18,433 bases of DNA, from contig JAGQVC010000006.1 in assembly GCA_020438185.1 (NCBI GenBank), forward strand, positions 1-18,433. Direction: 5' to 3'. The stretch is from Bacteroidota bacterium. Lineage in GTDB: Bacteria > Bacteroidota > Bacteroidia > M30B66. The notes beneath the pieces were generated by a model. That model saw only the letters and a list, made by a program, of their open reading frames with translations, was not told where the DNA came from and searched no databases. Positions within the stretch are counted from its first letter, which is position 1. Each line of letters starts with the position of its first letter. Shown here piece after piece: positions 1 through 8,805 of the stretch. Both the position numbers and the translations under genes were made by a program.

Positions 1-885
1 CAAGTGCAACCGCAATTATTAATTATCGATTCTATTCAAACTTTAGAAACTTCGATGATAGAATCGGCGGCGGGCAGCGTTTCACAAATTCGGGAATGCA
101 CGGCAGAGTTACTTCGCTTCGCGAAGGAAAGCAATACGCCCGTATTTCTGATTGGGCACATCACCAAAGACGGTCAGATTGCCGGACCCAAAATTCTGGA
201 GCACATGGTTGATGTGGTTCTTCAGTTCGAAGGCGACCGGCATCACCTCTACCGCATTGTACGTTCGGTAAAAAACCGCTTCGGCTCAACCGCCGAAATG
301 GGTATTTACGAAATGGCAGGCGAAGGACTCCGTCCGGTAAACAACCCATCTCAGGTTCTGCTTTCTCAATTGGATGAACCCTTTTCGGGAATTGCCATTT
401 CGGCAACCATGGAAGGTGCGCGACCTATGCTAATTGAATCGCAGGCTTTAGTTAGCACCGCAGTTTACGGTACGCCGCAACGCTCCGGTACCGGTTTCGA
501 CCTGCGACGCCTGAATATGCTGCTTGCTGTTATAGAAAAGCGTTGCGGATTTAAATTGGGCCAAAAGGATGTATTTTTAAATATCACCGGGGGCATTCGC
601 ACCGAAGACCCGGCAGTTGACCTGGGCGTTATTTGTGCTATTCTTTCATCCGATTTAAACATGCCGGTTCCCCCAAAAACCTGTTTTTCGGGCGAAGTTG
701 GACTAAGCGGAGAAATCCGCCCGGTAGGGCGAATTGAACAGCGAATAGCCGAAGCGGCGCGAATGGGATTTAATCAGATTCTGATTTCGGAGTATAATAT
801 GAAAGGCTTACAGGCTGACAAATTTGGTATCCGGGTTATTCCGGTACGCAAAATTGAAGATGCTTTCAGAGTGCTTTACGGGTGA
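1..885 (+). CDS. radA: DNA repair protein RadA (Sms), 3' part
   Basis: RadA is a RecA-like ATPase that drives branch migration during recombinational repair. The reading frame is open from base 1, so the gene starts outside the window; the GTG at position 4 is an internal codon. Numbering from that codon, the visible part starts at the Walker B strand (LLIIDS, residues 5-10), carries the RadA-specific KNRFG motif (90-94) and the preceding GHITKDGQIAGPK stretch, and ends with the Lon-protease-like domain (about 130-293). RadA is usually about 450 residues, so the N-terminal zinc finger and Walker A, roughly 160 residues, are missing only because of the window edge. The gene is unrelated to the nitrogen-oxide block further on. 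No clear terminator is visible after the TGA stop. The identification is firm. Confidence 0.95.
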   Translation, partial: QVQPQLLIIDSIQTLETSMIESAAGSVSQIRECTAELLRFAKESNTPVFLIGHITKDGQIAGPKILEHMVDVVLQFEGDRHHLYRIVRSVKNRFGSTAEMGIYEMAGEGLRPVNNPSQVLLSQLDEPFSGIAISATMEGARPMLIESQALVSTAVYGTPQRSGTGFDLRRLNMLLAVIEKRCGFKLGQKDVFLNITGGIRTEDPAVDLGVICAILSSDLNMPVPPKTCFSGEVGLSGEIRPVGRIEQRIAEAARMGFNQILISEYNMKGLQADKFGIRVIPVRKIEDAFRVLYG

Positions 886-967
886 TGTAAATTGATTCGC
901 ACAAATAATAAATAACTGAACATTTTTTGCGTTTTAATCTATTGGTTGCCTCATTTTAAAACTGTGT

Positions 968-2896
968 ATGAAGTATTGCTCCATTTTACTTTTTCTTACC
1001 TTTTCCTTTCTTTATTCCCCCTTGATATCCCAGATTCCCGAAGCAGAGTGGGTGTATATTCTGGATGGGTTTCAGGACGCTGATATAACCGATCTGGTGG
1101 TTGACAACGAAGGCTCAACCTACGTAAGTGCCAATTACAGTGGCAGGCTTGAAATTAAAGATTTAAAACTCCAGTTGCCCCCTGCGCCGCATGTTCACGG
1201 ATTATTATTAAAGCTCGACAAACACGGTAAAGCGGTATGGGCACTTGCCATGCAAAGTGCTTTCGATAACAGAATAAATGATATTTCGCTGGCACCCAAC
1301 GGCGATATTCTCATTACAGGCTTTGCCGACGGGGTGGTTACCATAAATGGAATAAAGAATAAAATAAATTTTGGAAGGGATAAAAACCGTGATGAATACC
1401 ACAGGCCGGTTTATGTATATGGTGCCCGATTTACAAGCAAAGGAGAATTACTTTGGGCAACACCGTTTCACACGCCCTGGGGCGAAGGTCTTAGTATAAC
1501 TTCCAATTCAAATAATGAAACCAGAATAGATCTTTACCATAAAAACTGGCTTAAATACGAGGATGAAATTATTGATACTGTAAGCCGCGATAAACGTTAT
1601 GAGGAAAAAGAACTTGTATTAATTCTAAATGAAAAAGGAGAATTTATAAGGAAAGATATTTTTAGTGATCGCTTTGGCTCCTCATACATTCCGCGAATTC
1701 AAATAATTACCGATAAGCAAAATAATTATTACCGATATGGCAATTTCGTAAAGTGTGTTCGGCTAACTGAAACTGATTCTTTGGTAAATGATAGTTACAT
1801 GGATGGGCTGGACTCCTACATAGCCAAATATTCCCCTGATGGTAAGTTACTCTGGTCTTTTAAAGCCGGAGGGCAGAATGCGCAGCAAATAACTGAGATT
1901 AAAATTGATGATTACGGGAATATTTTTGCTTGTGGTTCCTACAGTTTCGAATGCGTTCTGGGCGACGGAATTAATATTATTCAGCAAAGCAAATTCGAAT
2001 ATAAATCGGGTAATTCTTTTTTCTTTTTCGGGCTCTCGCCCGATGGAGACCTCAACTTTGCCCGATATGAGGAGCAAGGTGACTACGGAACCACATTCAC
2101 AGCGCAATCGCTTTGTTTCGACAACGACGGTAATTGCCTGATTGTAGGTGCATTCAACGATACCGTTAATGTAGACGGCTATCAGTTGAACACTTCATTG
2201 CGGGAATCGCAATACTTTATTAGTTTATGGCAAAACGATAAAATAAAAGGGATTTCGACACAGGATGTACACACCAATTATTTTATTGTGCCCAGGAAAA
2301 TTGATTCAGGCGGTGGGCAATTCGCAAGCTGCGGCTTGTATCATGGACATGAATCGTATGTAAATATTAAAGGAAAAAAGATAAAATTAACTCTGGATGA
2401 TTATGGGCGTTCCAGTTTCATTCTTGGAGGTAAACTTCTACCGCCTCATAAAAAAGACACCATTCCATTACTGGCATCGCGTAAAATTTTCAACCTCAAC
2501 CAACTCAAGCCTTTATTAGCCTGCGTTAGCGAAACCAGCAATCAGGAAGCGGATGTTTGGTATCCCGCTGCAACGAGTGTTGAAAATTCAGATTCAAGCC
2601 GCGGACGTTCTCAGATAAATCCCTGCGGTTTGCAGGTAGGCGGTAAAGAAGCCTTGTTGTATCCCAATCCTACAAGAAGCCTGAGCAAGCTTAAACTAAC
2701 CGGAATGAAAGATGGCACCACGGGAATTAGCGTATTCTCGGCAAGTGGACAATTACTGTTCAGCCAGCAAATAATTGTTCCCGAAGATACTTTTGAAATA
2801 AATCTGGATTTGGGCTCTGCTGCGGCAGGAATTTATTTTGTGCGCATAGTGCATGGCGGATTTGAGAAAGCCTTGCGTTTGGTTAAAGTAGATTGA
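968..2896 (+). CDS. Secreted beta-propeller protein with T9SS C-terminal sorting domain
   Basis: A 642-residue protein of unknown specific function. Residues 1-22 form a Sec signal peptide (short basic start, hydrophobic stretch, SQ cleavage region). The body has recurring blades that look like SBBP-type propeller repeats: an aspartate-rich 'D..GN.' turn followed by a hydrophobic strand, seen near LVVDNEGSTYVS, LAPNGDILITG, IDDYGNIFACG and FDNDGNCLIVG, together with 'Y.AKYSPDGKLLW'. The last 79 residues (from LYPNPTRS, about 564) are a type A T9SS sorting domain with the usual beta-sandwich pattern ending in a 'GIYFVRI' strand and a basic tail, so the product is probably exported by the type IX system and either attached to the surface or released. 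It is convergent with nosY, and a repeat copy fills the gap between them. No ligand or enzyme site is recognisable. Confidence 0.85.
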   Translation: MKYCSILLFLTFSFLYSPLISQIPEAEWVYILDGFQDADITDLVVDNEGSTYVSANYSGRLEIKDLKLQLPPAPHVHGLLLKLDKHGKAVWALAMQSAFDNRINDISLAPNGDILITGFADGVVTINGIKNKINFGRDKNRDEYHRPVYVYGARFTSKGELLWATPFHTPWGEGLSITSNSNNETRIDLYHKNWLKYEDEIIDTVSRDKRYEEKELVLILNEKGEFIRKDIFSDRFGSSYIPRIQIITDKQNNYYRYGNFVKCVRLTETDSLVNDSYMDGLDSYIAKYSPDGKLLWSFKAGGQNAQQITEIKIDDYGNIFACGSYSFECVLGDGINIIQQSKFEYKSGNSFFFFGLSPDGDLNFARYEEQGDYGTTFTAQSLCFDNDGNCLIVGAFNDTVNVDGYQLNTSLRESQYFISLWQNDKIKGISTQDVHTNYFIVPRKIDSGGGQFASCGLYHGHESYVNIKGKKIKLTLDDYGRSSFILGGKLLPPHKKDTIPLLASRKIFNLNQLKPLLACVSETSNQEADVWYPAATSVENSDSSRGRSQINPCGLQVGGKEALLYPNPTRSLSKLKLTGMKDGTTGISVFSASGQLLFSQQIIVPEDTFEINLDLGSAAAGIYFVRIVHGGFEKALRLVKVD

Positions 2897-2901
2897 GAAT
2901 G

Positions 2902-2988
2902 CCCGCGCCAGCGATTGTAGCAAATTAGCTTGCGCGGAGCTTGCGGAGCGCAACTAATGCGGAAAGCGCGGTTCAGGCGCCCAAAAAA
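2902..2988. repeat. 87-bp GC-rich structured repeat, copy 1
   Basis: This 87-bp block matches 17682-17768 in the same orientation with a single difference (2922 A versus 17702 G). It can fold: an outer stem pairs CCGCGC (2903-2908) with GCGCGG (2966-2971), and an inner hairpin pairs ATTAGCTTGCGC (2924-2935) with GCGCAACTAAT (2948-2958) with one bulged C. It is much more GC-rich than its surroundings. It fills the space between the convergent stop codons of the T9SS-tail gene and nosY, ending 1 bp from the nosY stop. No ORF or terminal inverted repeats are evident, so it resembles a REP or MITE-like intergenic element more than an insertion sequence. Confidence 0.85.
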
Positions 2989-2989
2989 T

Positions 2990-3757
2990 TTATAAATCGC
3001 GGGTTTTGAATAAGCGGAGCGATATCCAATAGGGAATGGCAATCCAGAGCACTAAGAGTGCAAATGCGATGCTTAAGCCGAGCGGTGTGCCGAAGAAATC
3101 TTTGAAAATTGCGCCTGTGTAGCCCATCATTGCTGAGACATCGAGGTGGAGAAGTACCATAATTCGGGCTAAATCGATGGGAGAAGTTGCGGTGATGCCG
3201 ACCATCATTTTTTCGATGGGATAATCGCCAAACTGGAAAGTAAGGAAGAGCACGAGGGCGTCGAAGAGGAGAGCGAAATACATCCAAAGTAGCACGGCGA
3301 TGCCGATTCCTTTGGCTTTATCGCGCGTTAGTATGGAGCTTAAAAAGGCGAGTGAAACGAATACGGCTGAGATGATGATTCCGATGGCGAACATCATTAA
3401 ACCGACGTTTGTAGGCGCATAAATGAGCAATGGAATGCCAGCACCGATGGTGAAGGCGAGGATGAAGCTGGTGATTAGTCCGACAAACATGCTTGACCAG
3501 ATTTTTTTACGTTTAATTGGCTGGCTAAGAAGCAATTCGATGAATTCGGAGCTATTGTAAATGTAAATAGTAGAAAACAGAATGGCAATGAGCGGAACGG
3601 TGAGCAGGATAAGGTTCAGAAGCGTAAGAATTCCTTTGGTGCTATTGTCTTCCATGCCGAATGCGCTCCAGGAAAATACGGCTAAAAGCAGGGTATAAAG
3701 GACAACGATTTTGTTCTTTAGAATATCGAGTAATATGAATTTGACTATTTTATTCAT
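2990..3757 (-). CDS. nosY: Nitrous oxide reductase ABC transporter permease NosY
   Basis: 255-residue integral membrane subunit of the NosDFY complex that supports maturation of the copper centre of NosZ. The sequence shows about six hydrophobic spans separated by short polar loops. The cytoplasmic segment 'ELLLSQPIKRKKIW' (about 74-87) is typical of ABC-2 type permeases of the NosY group, and length is normal. The start ATG overlaps the nosF stop by 4 bp (3754-3757), a usual sign of translational coupling. It is the last gene of the nos operon; the stop is followed within 1 bp by the T-run of the 87-bp repeat as read on this strand. The identification rests on the family pattern and its place after nosD and nosF. 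Confidence 0.9.
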   Translation of the reverse strand: MNKIVKFILLDILKNKIVVLYTLLLAVFSWSAFGMEDNSTKGILTLLNLILLTVPLIAILFSTIYIYNSSEFIELLLSQPIKRKKIWSSMFVGLITSFILAFTIGAGIPLLIYAPTNVGLMMFAIGIIISAVFVSLAFLSSILTRDKAKGIGIAVLLWMYFALLFDALVLFLTFQFGDYPIEKMMVGITATSPIDLARIMVLLHLDVSAMMGYTGAIFKDFFGTPLGLSIAFALLVLWIAIPYWISLRLFKTRDL

Positions 3758-4464
3758 ACTGCTTGTTTTCTAAGGATTTGAGCGATGGAGCGAGAGATGC
3801 GTTCTTCGCCGGTTTCGCGTTTTATGTCGTTGATATGTTTGTGAAATACAACAGTACCGTCTTGCATGTAAATGATGTGGGTAATGAGGTCGTCGAGTTC
3901 GCTGAGTAAGTGAGAGGTGATGAGAATGAGTTTGCCTTTTTCTTTTTCGCGGATGATTTTTTCTTTGAGAATTTCGGATGCGAGGGGGTCGAGGCCGGCG
4001 GTTGGTTCATCGAGGATAAGCACATCGGGATTGAAGAGAAAGGCAATTGTGGCACTTACTTTCTGAGTTGTTCCACCACTAAGGGTGTGCATTTTTTTGT
4101 CGAACAAGGATGGTAATTTGAACTGTTCCATCAGCTCTTCATCAGAAGCTGTTTCGTGCATTCTGATTTGCCGGATGGTGTCGATTACCTGCCCGATGGA
4201 CATATTCTCGGGATAGCGCCCGATTTGGGGCATGTAACCGATGTTTTTTCGGTATTCTACACTATTGAGGATGTTTTGGTTATTGAAAAGGATTTCACCG
4301 CTGTTTGGTAAGACCATTCCGAGGATGCTTTTGATGAGTGTGGTTTTTCCGCAACCGTTTGGGCCGATGAGTGCGATGCATTCGCCTTTATTAAACTGAA
4401 GACTAATATTGTTCAGGACGTTTAGCTTGCCGAAGTTTTTAGATATGTTTTTAAGTTCTATCAT
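3754..4464 (-). CDS. nosF: Nitrous oxide reductase ABC transporter ATPase NosF
   Basis: 236-residue cytoplasmic ATPase that powers the NosDFY machinery for NosZ copper-site assembly. All ABC motifs are in order: Walker A GPNGCGKTT (34-42), Q-loop region near Q80, signature LSGG (128-131), Walker B VLILDEP (148-154) with D-loop AGLDP, and H-loop His185 (ITSH). The signature continues 'TTQKVS' rather than the commoner 'QRQRV'. Length is normal for NosF. It overlaps nosD upstream by 4 bp and nosY downstream by 4 bp, so the three should be translated as a coupled unit. Other ABC ATPases share these motifs; the NosF assignment comes from the flanking nosD and nosY genes. Confidence 0.93.
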   Translation of the reverse strand: MIELKNISKNFGKLNVLNNISLQFNKGECIALIGPNGCGKTTLIKSILGMVLPNSGEILFNNQNILNSVEYRKNIGYMPQIGRYPENMSIGQVIDTIRQIRMHETASDEELMEQFKLPSLFDKKMHTLSGGTTQKVSATIAFLFNPDVLILDEPTAGLDPLASEILKEKIIREKEKGKLILITSHLLSELDDLITHIIYMQDGTVVFHKHINDIKRETGEERISRSIAQILRKQAV

Positions 4465-5705
4465 AATGGCAATGCTCTCATGCGAGGCTTGTTATCGATG
4501 AAATTTTCTGGTGTGAGGCTGGGTAAAACTTTTTCGGATTTATCGAGCAATGACACCATGGTGCTTCGGTATAATAGCATTGCCGGAGGGTTTTGCTCGA
4601 CAATTACTGAAAACAAACTTAAAGGATGGTAAGGAACATCTCCAAAACCGTCTCTGGTTAAATCGTACCCTTCGTATTTATCCCAGAAGTTGCCGTCGAA
4701 ATTATTGAGTACGAGCGTTCCGTTGGTGCCGATGTCGAAGGTGTTGCCGATGAAATTATTGAGTTTTACATCGTTATCCATACAGCTGGCTTGAATTCGC
4801 ATAGCCCAGCCATTGGATTCGAAAACGTTTTTTTCGACGGTGATTCGGTTGGTTCCTTCCATGTAAATTCCGGAAGTATTTCGAATGAATTTGTTGTTGA
4901 AAATGTAGCTATCGGAGATTTCTTTCAGGAGCAGGCCGTAGGCAGCATCGCCCCAGTTTTCGATGAATGTATTGTTAAACATCTTGACCCCTTTGGTGAA
5001 CATGACAGCAACTCCGGCACCATTGTTTTTAAAGATATTGGTGATGTATGAATCGTTGTTAGAGAACATGAAATGTAAGCCATAGCGCAGGTTGCTATAG
5101 CTGATGTTTCTCCAAACAAGTGAGTGGGTAACGAATTCGAAATAAATTCCATCTCGGCAACCTGAAATGTCGTTGCCTTCGATGATTAGGCTATCGCTTT
5201 TCCAGGCGTGGATGCCGTTTCCGATTCTATCTTCTGTTTTGCCAAAGGCAACGATGCGGTTGTTTTTGATGTGGCATTTCTTCCCGAAGAGGATGTAGAT
5301 GCCAAAAAAATTGTCGAACAGTTCGTTTTCCTCGATAAGAATGTGTGAGCCGTTGTAAATTTTAATGCCTCCCGGGTCATCGAGGGTGGCGTAGCCTGAA
5401 TGTTGAACACGCAGACCTTTGATGGTAACGGAGTCGGATTTAATGGAAATGACCTCGAATTTTCGGTCGCCATCGATGATGGGAAGGTCAATACCGATGA
5501 TTGTAAGCGGCTGGGTGATTTCGATATTACCTTCGTGGTACATACCGGAATGAATCATGATGGTATCACGCGGGCCGGAAGCTACAAGGGCGGCTTTGAT
5601 TGTTTTTATTGCCTGATTCTTCCCGACATGAATTTGTTTTGCATCAAGGTTTCCAATACACAGAAGTAGAAGGACGAAATAGCATGTTAAGGATTTGACC
5701 ATCAA
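4461..5705 (-). CDS. nosD: Periplasmic nitrous oxide reductase maturation protein NosD
   Basis: 414-residue periplasmic right-handed beta-helix protein that works with NosF and NosY in copper-site assembly of NosZ. A Sec signal peptide covers about residues 1-22 (basic start, then FVLLLLCIG and an A-x-A-like end). The middle shows many carbohydrate-binding/sugar-hydrolase (CASH) beta-helix coils, recognised by recurring 'I.NN.I..', 'GIYF' and 'NGDG'-like turns. The C-terminus has the NosD family hallmark WDKYEGYDLTRDGFGD followed by 'PYHPLSLF' and a late 'LPSLTPE' segment. Two adjacent Met codons open the frame; either could start. It abuts the nosL-fusion stop directly (5706) and overlaps nosF by 4 bp, so it is inside the operon. 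Length is normal. Confidence 0.95.
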   Translation of the reverse strand: MMVKSLTCYFVLLLLCIGNLDAKQIHVGKNQAIKTIKAALVASGPRDTIMIHSGMYHEGNIEITQPLTIIGIDLPIIDGDRKFEVISIKSDSVTIKGLRVQHSGYATLDDPGGIKIYNGSHILIEENELFDNFFGIYILFGKKCHIKNNRIVAFGKTEDRIGNGIHAWKSDSLIIEGNDISGCRDGIYFEFVTHSLVWRNISYSNLRYGLHFMFSNNDSYITNIFKNNGAGVAVMFTKGVKMFNNTFIENWGDAAYGLLLKEISDSYIFNNKFIRNTSGIYMEGTNRITVEKNVFESNGWAMRIQASCMDNDVKLNNFIGNTFDIGTNGTLVLNNFDGNFWDKYEGYDLTRDGFGDVPYHPLSLFSVIVEQNPPAMLLYRSTMVSLLDKSEKVLPSLTPENFIDNKPRMRALPL

Positions 5706-6704
5706 TTACTCGATGATTCCTTTCCAATTTGTAGTTGTCCCTTTCAGTTTAGCAGCTAATGCTTTGGCAGCAGCTTCGTTGCTAAATGCTGCATAATTCC
5801 CGCCCATTGGGCTATTGAGTTCGTCGGAAGACACATAGATAGCTGATTCAGCATTTATTAGTGTGTTATCCTGACTATAATCGTTAACGAAATACGATTT
5901 GAATTCTGTTTTGTCTCCTGCTTTGGTGTAACGGACCATGCAACCAAGATCGTCAAATTTATAGACCCTTCCTTTTTTGGTAATTACTTCGGCACCGAAA
6001 TGCCCGTCGGAAATGGTCATTTTACAAAATTCGCATTGGTCTTTGTTTAATTTAATAGGTTCTGAGTCGGTGGTACCGCAAGACAAAAGCAGGAATACCA
6101 TGCTACTGAGAAGTGGCAATACAACATTCTTTTTCATGACAAGAGATTTAAATTTTGTTTCGAGTAGAACGGCCACAAGCATAAGCAAACCGCTGATGAT
6201 GAATAACCATCCTCCGATTGCCGGAACAGAATAAGCTCCGAAGTTGAGCAATTGTTTAAATCCAATCAAAGGTGGTTGATAGGACATCCCAGGAATTTGG
6301 ATTGCGGCGTTAGGGTCGAGATTATGTCCATAATTGTATTCCCATCTCCAGAAGTCGACCATTGCCAAAATACCAAACAGGATAAACGCTGCAAGGAGCG
6401 TGAATAGCAATTTTTTTCGATTTGCAAGAGCTACCAATAAGGAGAAAATAGCAAATGCACCAATGATATAAGGCAATAAAGTGAATTCGATGAAATTTTC
6501 GGTATGTAGTGTTTCCATACCGATGTAGTGATTTAATCCATTAATAATTTCGACGTCACCACCGATATTATCGCTATAAATAAGCAATTCCAAGCCTTCG
6601 GGATATTGTGGAGCATCTAATTCTATTCTCCAGATTGGGATGAAAATGGAGCTGATTAGTAAAAGAGCTGCAATTCCCAGCAATATTCTTGAAATGGTTG
6701 ACAT
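5706..6704 (-). CDS. nosL: Membrane domain fused to copper lipoprotein NosL
   Basis: 332 residues in two parts. Residues 1-189 hold about four membrane spans (near 5-25, 75-95, 99-117, 158-181) with a conserved-looking outer loop rich in possible metal ligands (H59, M63, H67, H127, M140). Residues 190-332 are a complete NosL: Met190 opens a second lipoprotein signal (MKKNVVLPLLS) with lipobox LLSC ending at Cys209, then the NosL copper motif C224-EF-C227-K-M229, and the 'DDLGCMVRY' segment with C255. NosL is an outer-face copper chaperone for NosZ. No stop lies between the parts, so as read this is one polypeptide with an internal signal peptide; separate translation from the internal ATG at 6137 is also possible. 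It sits 86 bp after nosZ, behind a terminator, and abuts nosD. Confidence 0.9.
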   Translation of the reverse strand: MSTISRILLGIAALLLISSIFIPIWRIELDAPQYPEGLELLIYSDNIGGDVEIINGLNHYIGMETLHTENFIEFTLLPYIIGAFAIFSLLVALANRKKLLFTLLAAFILFGILAMVDFWRWEYNYGHNLDPNAAIQIPGMSYQPPLIGFKQLLNFGAYSVPAIGGWLFIISGLLMLVAVLLETKFKSLVMKKNVVLPLLSSMVFLLLSCGTTDSEPIKLNKDQCEFCKMTISDGHFGAEVITKKGRVYKFDDLGCMVRYTKAGDKTEFKSYFVNDYSQDNTLINAESAIYVSSDELNSPMGGNYAAFSNEAAAKALAAKLKGTTTNWKGIIE

Positions 6705-6737
6705 TTTCTTTGATTGGAAAGGGATTAGACATTACAA

Positions 6738-6772
6738 AAAAGAGCAGCGCGCTGTTAGGACGCTGCTCTTTT
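6738..6772 (-). terminator. Intrinsic terminator/attenuator after nosZ
   Basis: A perfect 12-bp inverted repeat, AAAAGAGCAGCG (6738-6749) and CGCTGCTCTTTT (6761-6772), separated by 11 nt. On the minus strand the stem is followed by a run of six T (6741-6736), the classic layout of a factor-independent terminator. It lies 18 bp after the nosZ stop and before the nosL fusion gene in the same operon, so it probably lowers transcription of nosL-nosD-nosF-nosY relative to nosZ or ends a short cytochrome c-nosZ mRNA. Confidence 0.85.
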
Positions 6773-6790
6773 GCTGAATGTTCAAACAAA

Positions 6791-8779
6791 TTATTTTACT
6801 GGCGCACTTGCACTGCTGGTATTACCAAGGCTGAACTTCAATGGTACATTGCTTCCGGCTGGAGAAACACGCACATATCCTTGCATTTCCTGGTGCAGCG
6901 CACTACAGAAGTCGGTGCAATACATTGGATGAATACCTACACGATCCGGAACCCATTTCAGTGTAGATGTTTCACCTGGCATGATAAGTAATTCGGCATT
7001 GTTTGCACCTTTAATGGCAAATCCGTGTGGCACATCCCAATCTTGTTCCAGGTTGGTAACGTGGAAGTAAACCTCATCGCCCATTTTGATACCTTCGATA
7101 TTATCAGGAGAGAAGTGAGAACGAATGGAAGTCATGTAAACGTGTACTTTGTTTCCTTCGCGAACAACTTTTGAATCACCTTCACCTTTAGCAGCATAGG
7201 GATGTTTATTCTCTTCGATTTTGAAGATTTTAACTTGATTTTTGCTAACCATATCGGCCGGAATAGCTTGTGCATAATGCGGTTCACCAATGGTAGGGAA
7301 GTCGAGAATCAATTGCATTTTATCGCCGCTGATATCAAACAGCTGGGCACTTTGAGAAAGCTCAGGACCAGTTGGAAGGTAGCGGTCTTTTGTAATTTTG
7401 TTGTAGGCGATAAGGTATTTTCCAAAAGGCTTACGTGTGTTACCGCCGGGAACGCAAAGGTGACCTACAGAATAGTAAGTAGGAGCACGATCAAGAACTT
7501 TAAGATCTTTTACATTCCACTTAACAACTTCAGAAGAAACGAAGAATGATGTGTATGCATTTCCATCGGCATCAAATTCTGTGTGCAAAGGACCTAAGCC
7601 TGGTTTTTGAACCTCGCCATATAAGGCTGCATCGTACTTAATTACAGGAATTCCTTCGTAATCACCATCGAATGCTTTTGTATCGATTGCTTTTAAGATT
7701 TTGTCGAAACTAAAAACAGGAAGCGTAGCAGCTAGTTTACCACTACCAACAATGTATTCACCTGTTGGGTCAACATCGCAACCGTGTGGTGATTTAGGAC
7801 AAGGAATGAAGTAAACGATGTCTGTAAATTCCTTTACATCGAGAACCAAGATATCTTCCTTAATTGTTGATGTTGCCATGTGTGTAGACTCATCATACGT
7901 ATTGTGAGCATACCTTACTTTCTCTTTCTTGCCTTTACCTGCCTTGATATATTCTTCGGCTTTCTTCCAGTTTACGGCCATGATAAAGTCCTTGTCTTTT
8001 TGAGAAGCATTTACTTCCAATAAGGTATTGGCTTGTTCTGTATTATATGTAGAGAAGAAGAACCAACCATGCGATTTTGCTTTTCCGCAGCGTGCCAAGT
8101 CGAAATTCACTCCAGGCGTTTTTAGCTGGAAAGCTATGTCCATATTTCCGGATTCTTGGTTAATGCTCACAAAGCTGATGTGCCCTTTGAAGTTTTCTTT
8201 GTAGGAGTCAATTGCAACATCTCCATTTGCATTATCCGGCGGAACGCTAAAACGGGTTCCGGCAACGATATATTCTGAATTTTCAGTTCCAAAAGGCGAA
8301 CTGTGATTACCTGCACTATTAGGTAATTCAAGAATTTCAGCCGTCCGGAATGTTTTTAGGTCGATACGAGCCAAGCGCGGGGTGTTATTAGCGTTTGCGA
8401 ATGCCCATTTACCATTGTATTCGCCGTTGGTTTGAGACATTTCAATATGGTGCAAATCGTCCCAAGGAATAAAACCATGTGAGGTATTTAACATTGGTTT
8501 TGTTTCTTCACTGTATCCCCATCCTTTTTCAGGATCGACTGAGAATACAGGAATAACGCGAAGCAATCTACCGCTTGGCAATCCGTAAACACTCATCTGA
8601 CCACTAAAACCACCTGACACGAAGTTGTAGAACTGGTCGTATTTACCTGGTGCAACATAGGTTTTAGAAGCAGCATCTCCGCTTACAGCGTTGGATGTAC
8701 TTTTGGGCTTACATGAGCCAAGTGAAGCTACAATGGCTAATGCTGCCACTGACAAGCTGAATAGCGTCTTTTTCTTCAT
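6791..8779 (-). CDS. nosZ: Nitrous oxide reductase NosZ, clade II (Sec/lipoprotein type)
   Basis: 662-residue multicopper enzyme that reduces N2O to N2 outside the inner membrane. The N-terminus has no twin arginine; it is a Sec signal with a lipobox-like LGSC ending at Cys23, typical of clade II rather than the Tat-exported clade I. All seven CuZ histidines can be placed: H110 and H111 (DLHHIEM), H159, H332 (PHGCDVD), H399 (GPLHTEF), H440 (SVGHLC) and H501 (GEPHYA). The C-terminal cupredoxin domain carries the CuA ligands H585 (VPHGF), C621-TDF-C625-SAL-H629-QE-M632. Nothing is truncated. It follows the cytochrome c gene by 26 bp and is followed by a strong terminator. No nosR lies nearby, as usual for clade II clusters. 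Confidence 0.98.
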   Translation of the reverse strand: MKKKTLFSLSVAALAIVASLGSCKPKSTSNAVSGDAASKTYVAPGKYDQFYNFVSGGFSGQMSVYGLPSGRLLRVIPVFSVDPEKGWGYSEETKPMLNTSHGFIPWDDLHHIEMSQTNGEYNGKWAFANANNTPRLARIDLKTFRTAEILELPNSAGNHSSPFGTENSEYIVAGTRFSVPPDNANGDVAIDSYKENFKGHISFVSINQESGNMDIAFQLKTPGVNFDLARCGKAKSHGWFFFSTYNTEQANTLLEVNASQKDKDFIMAVNWKKAEEYIKAGKGKKEKVRYAHNTYDESTHMATSTIKEDILVLDVKEFTDIVYFIPCPKSPHGCDVDPTGEYIVGSGKLAATLPVFSFDKILKAIDTKAFDGDYEGIPVIKYDAALYGEVQKPGLGPLHTEFDADGNAYTSFFVSSEVVKWNVKDLKVLDRAPTYYSVGHLCVPGGNTRKPFGKYLIAYNKITKDRYLPTGPELSQSAQLFDISGDKMQLILDFPTIGEPHYAQAIPADMVSKNQVKIFKIEENKHPYAAKGEGDSKVVREGNKVHVYMTSIRSHFSPDNIEGIKMGDEVYFHVTNLEQDWDVPHGFAIKGANNAELLIMPGETSTLKWVPDRVGIHPMYCTDFCSALHQEMQGYVRVSPAGSNVPLKFSLGNTSSASAPVK

Positions 8780-8805
8780 ACTGTATAGAGAGGTTTGCTT
8801 TATTT

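Noticed and set aside
886..967. TGA-TGTAAA-TTG at the radA stop as another operator
   Set aside because: The second half-site does not match and the adjacent gene has no link to the regulon; counted as chance.
2902..2988. The 87-bp repeat as an insertion sequence or CRISPR unit
   Set aside because: It encodes nothing, shows no terminal repeats or target duplication, and the two copies are isolated and 14.8 kb apart.
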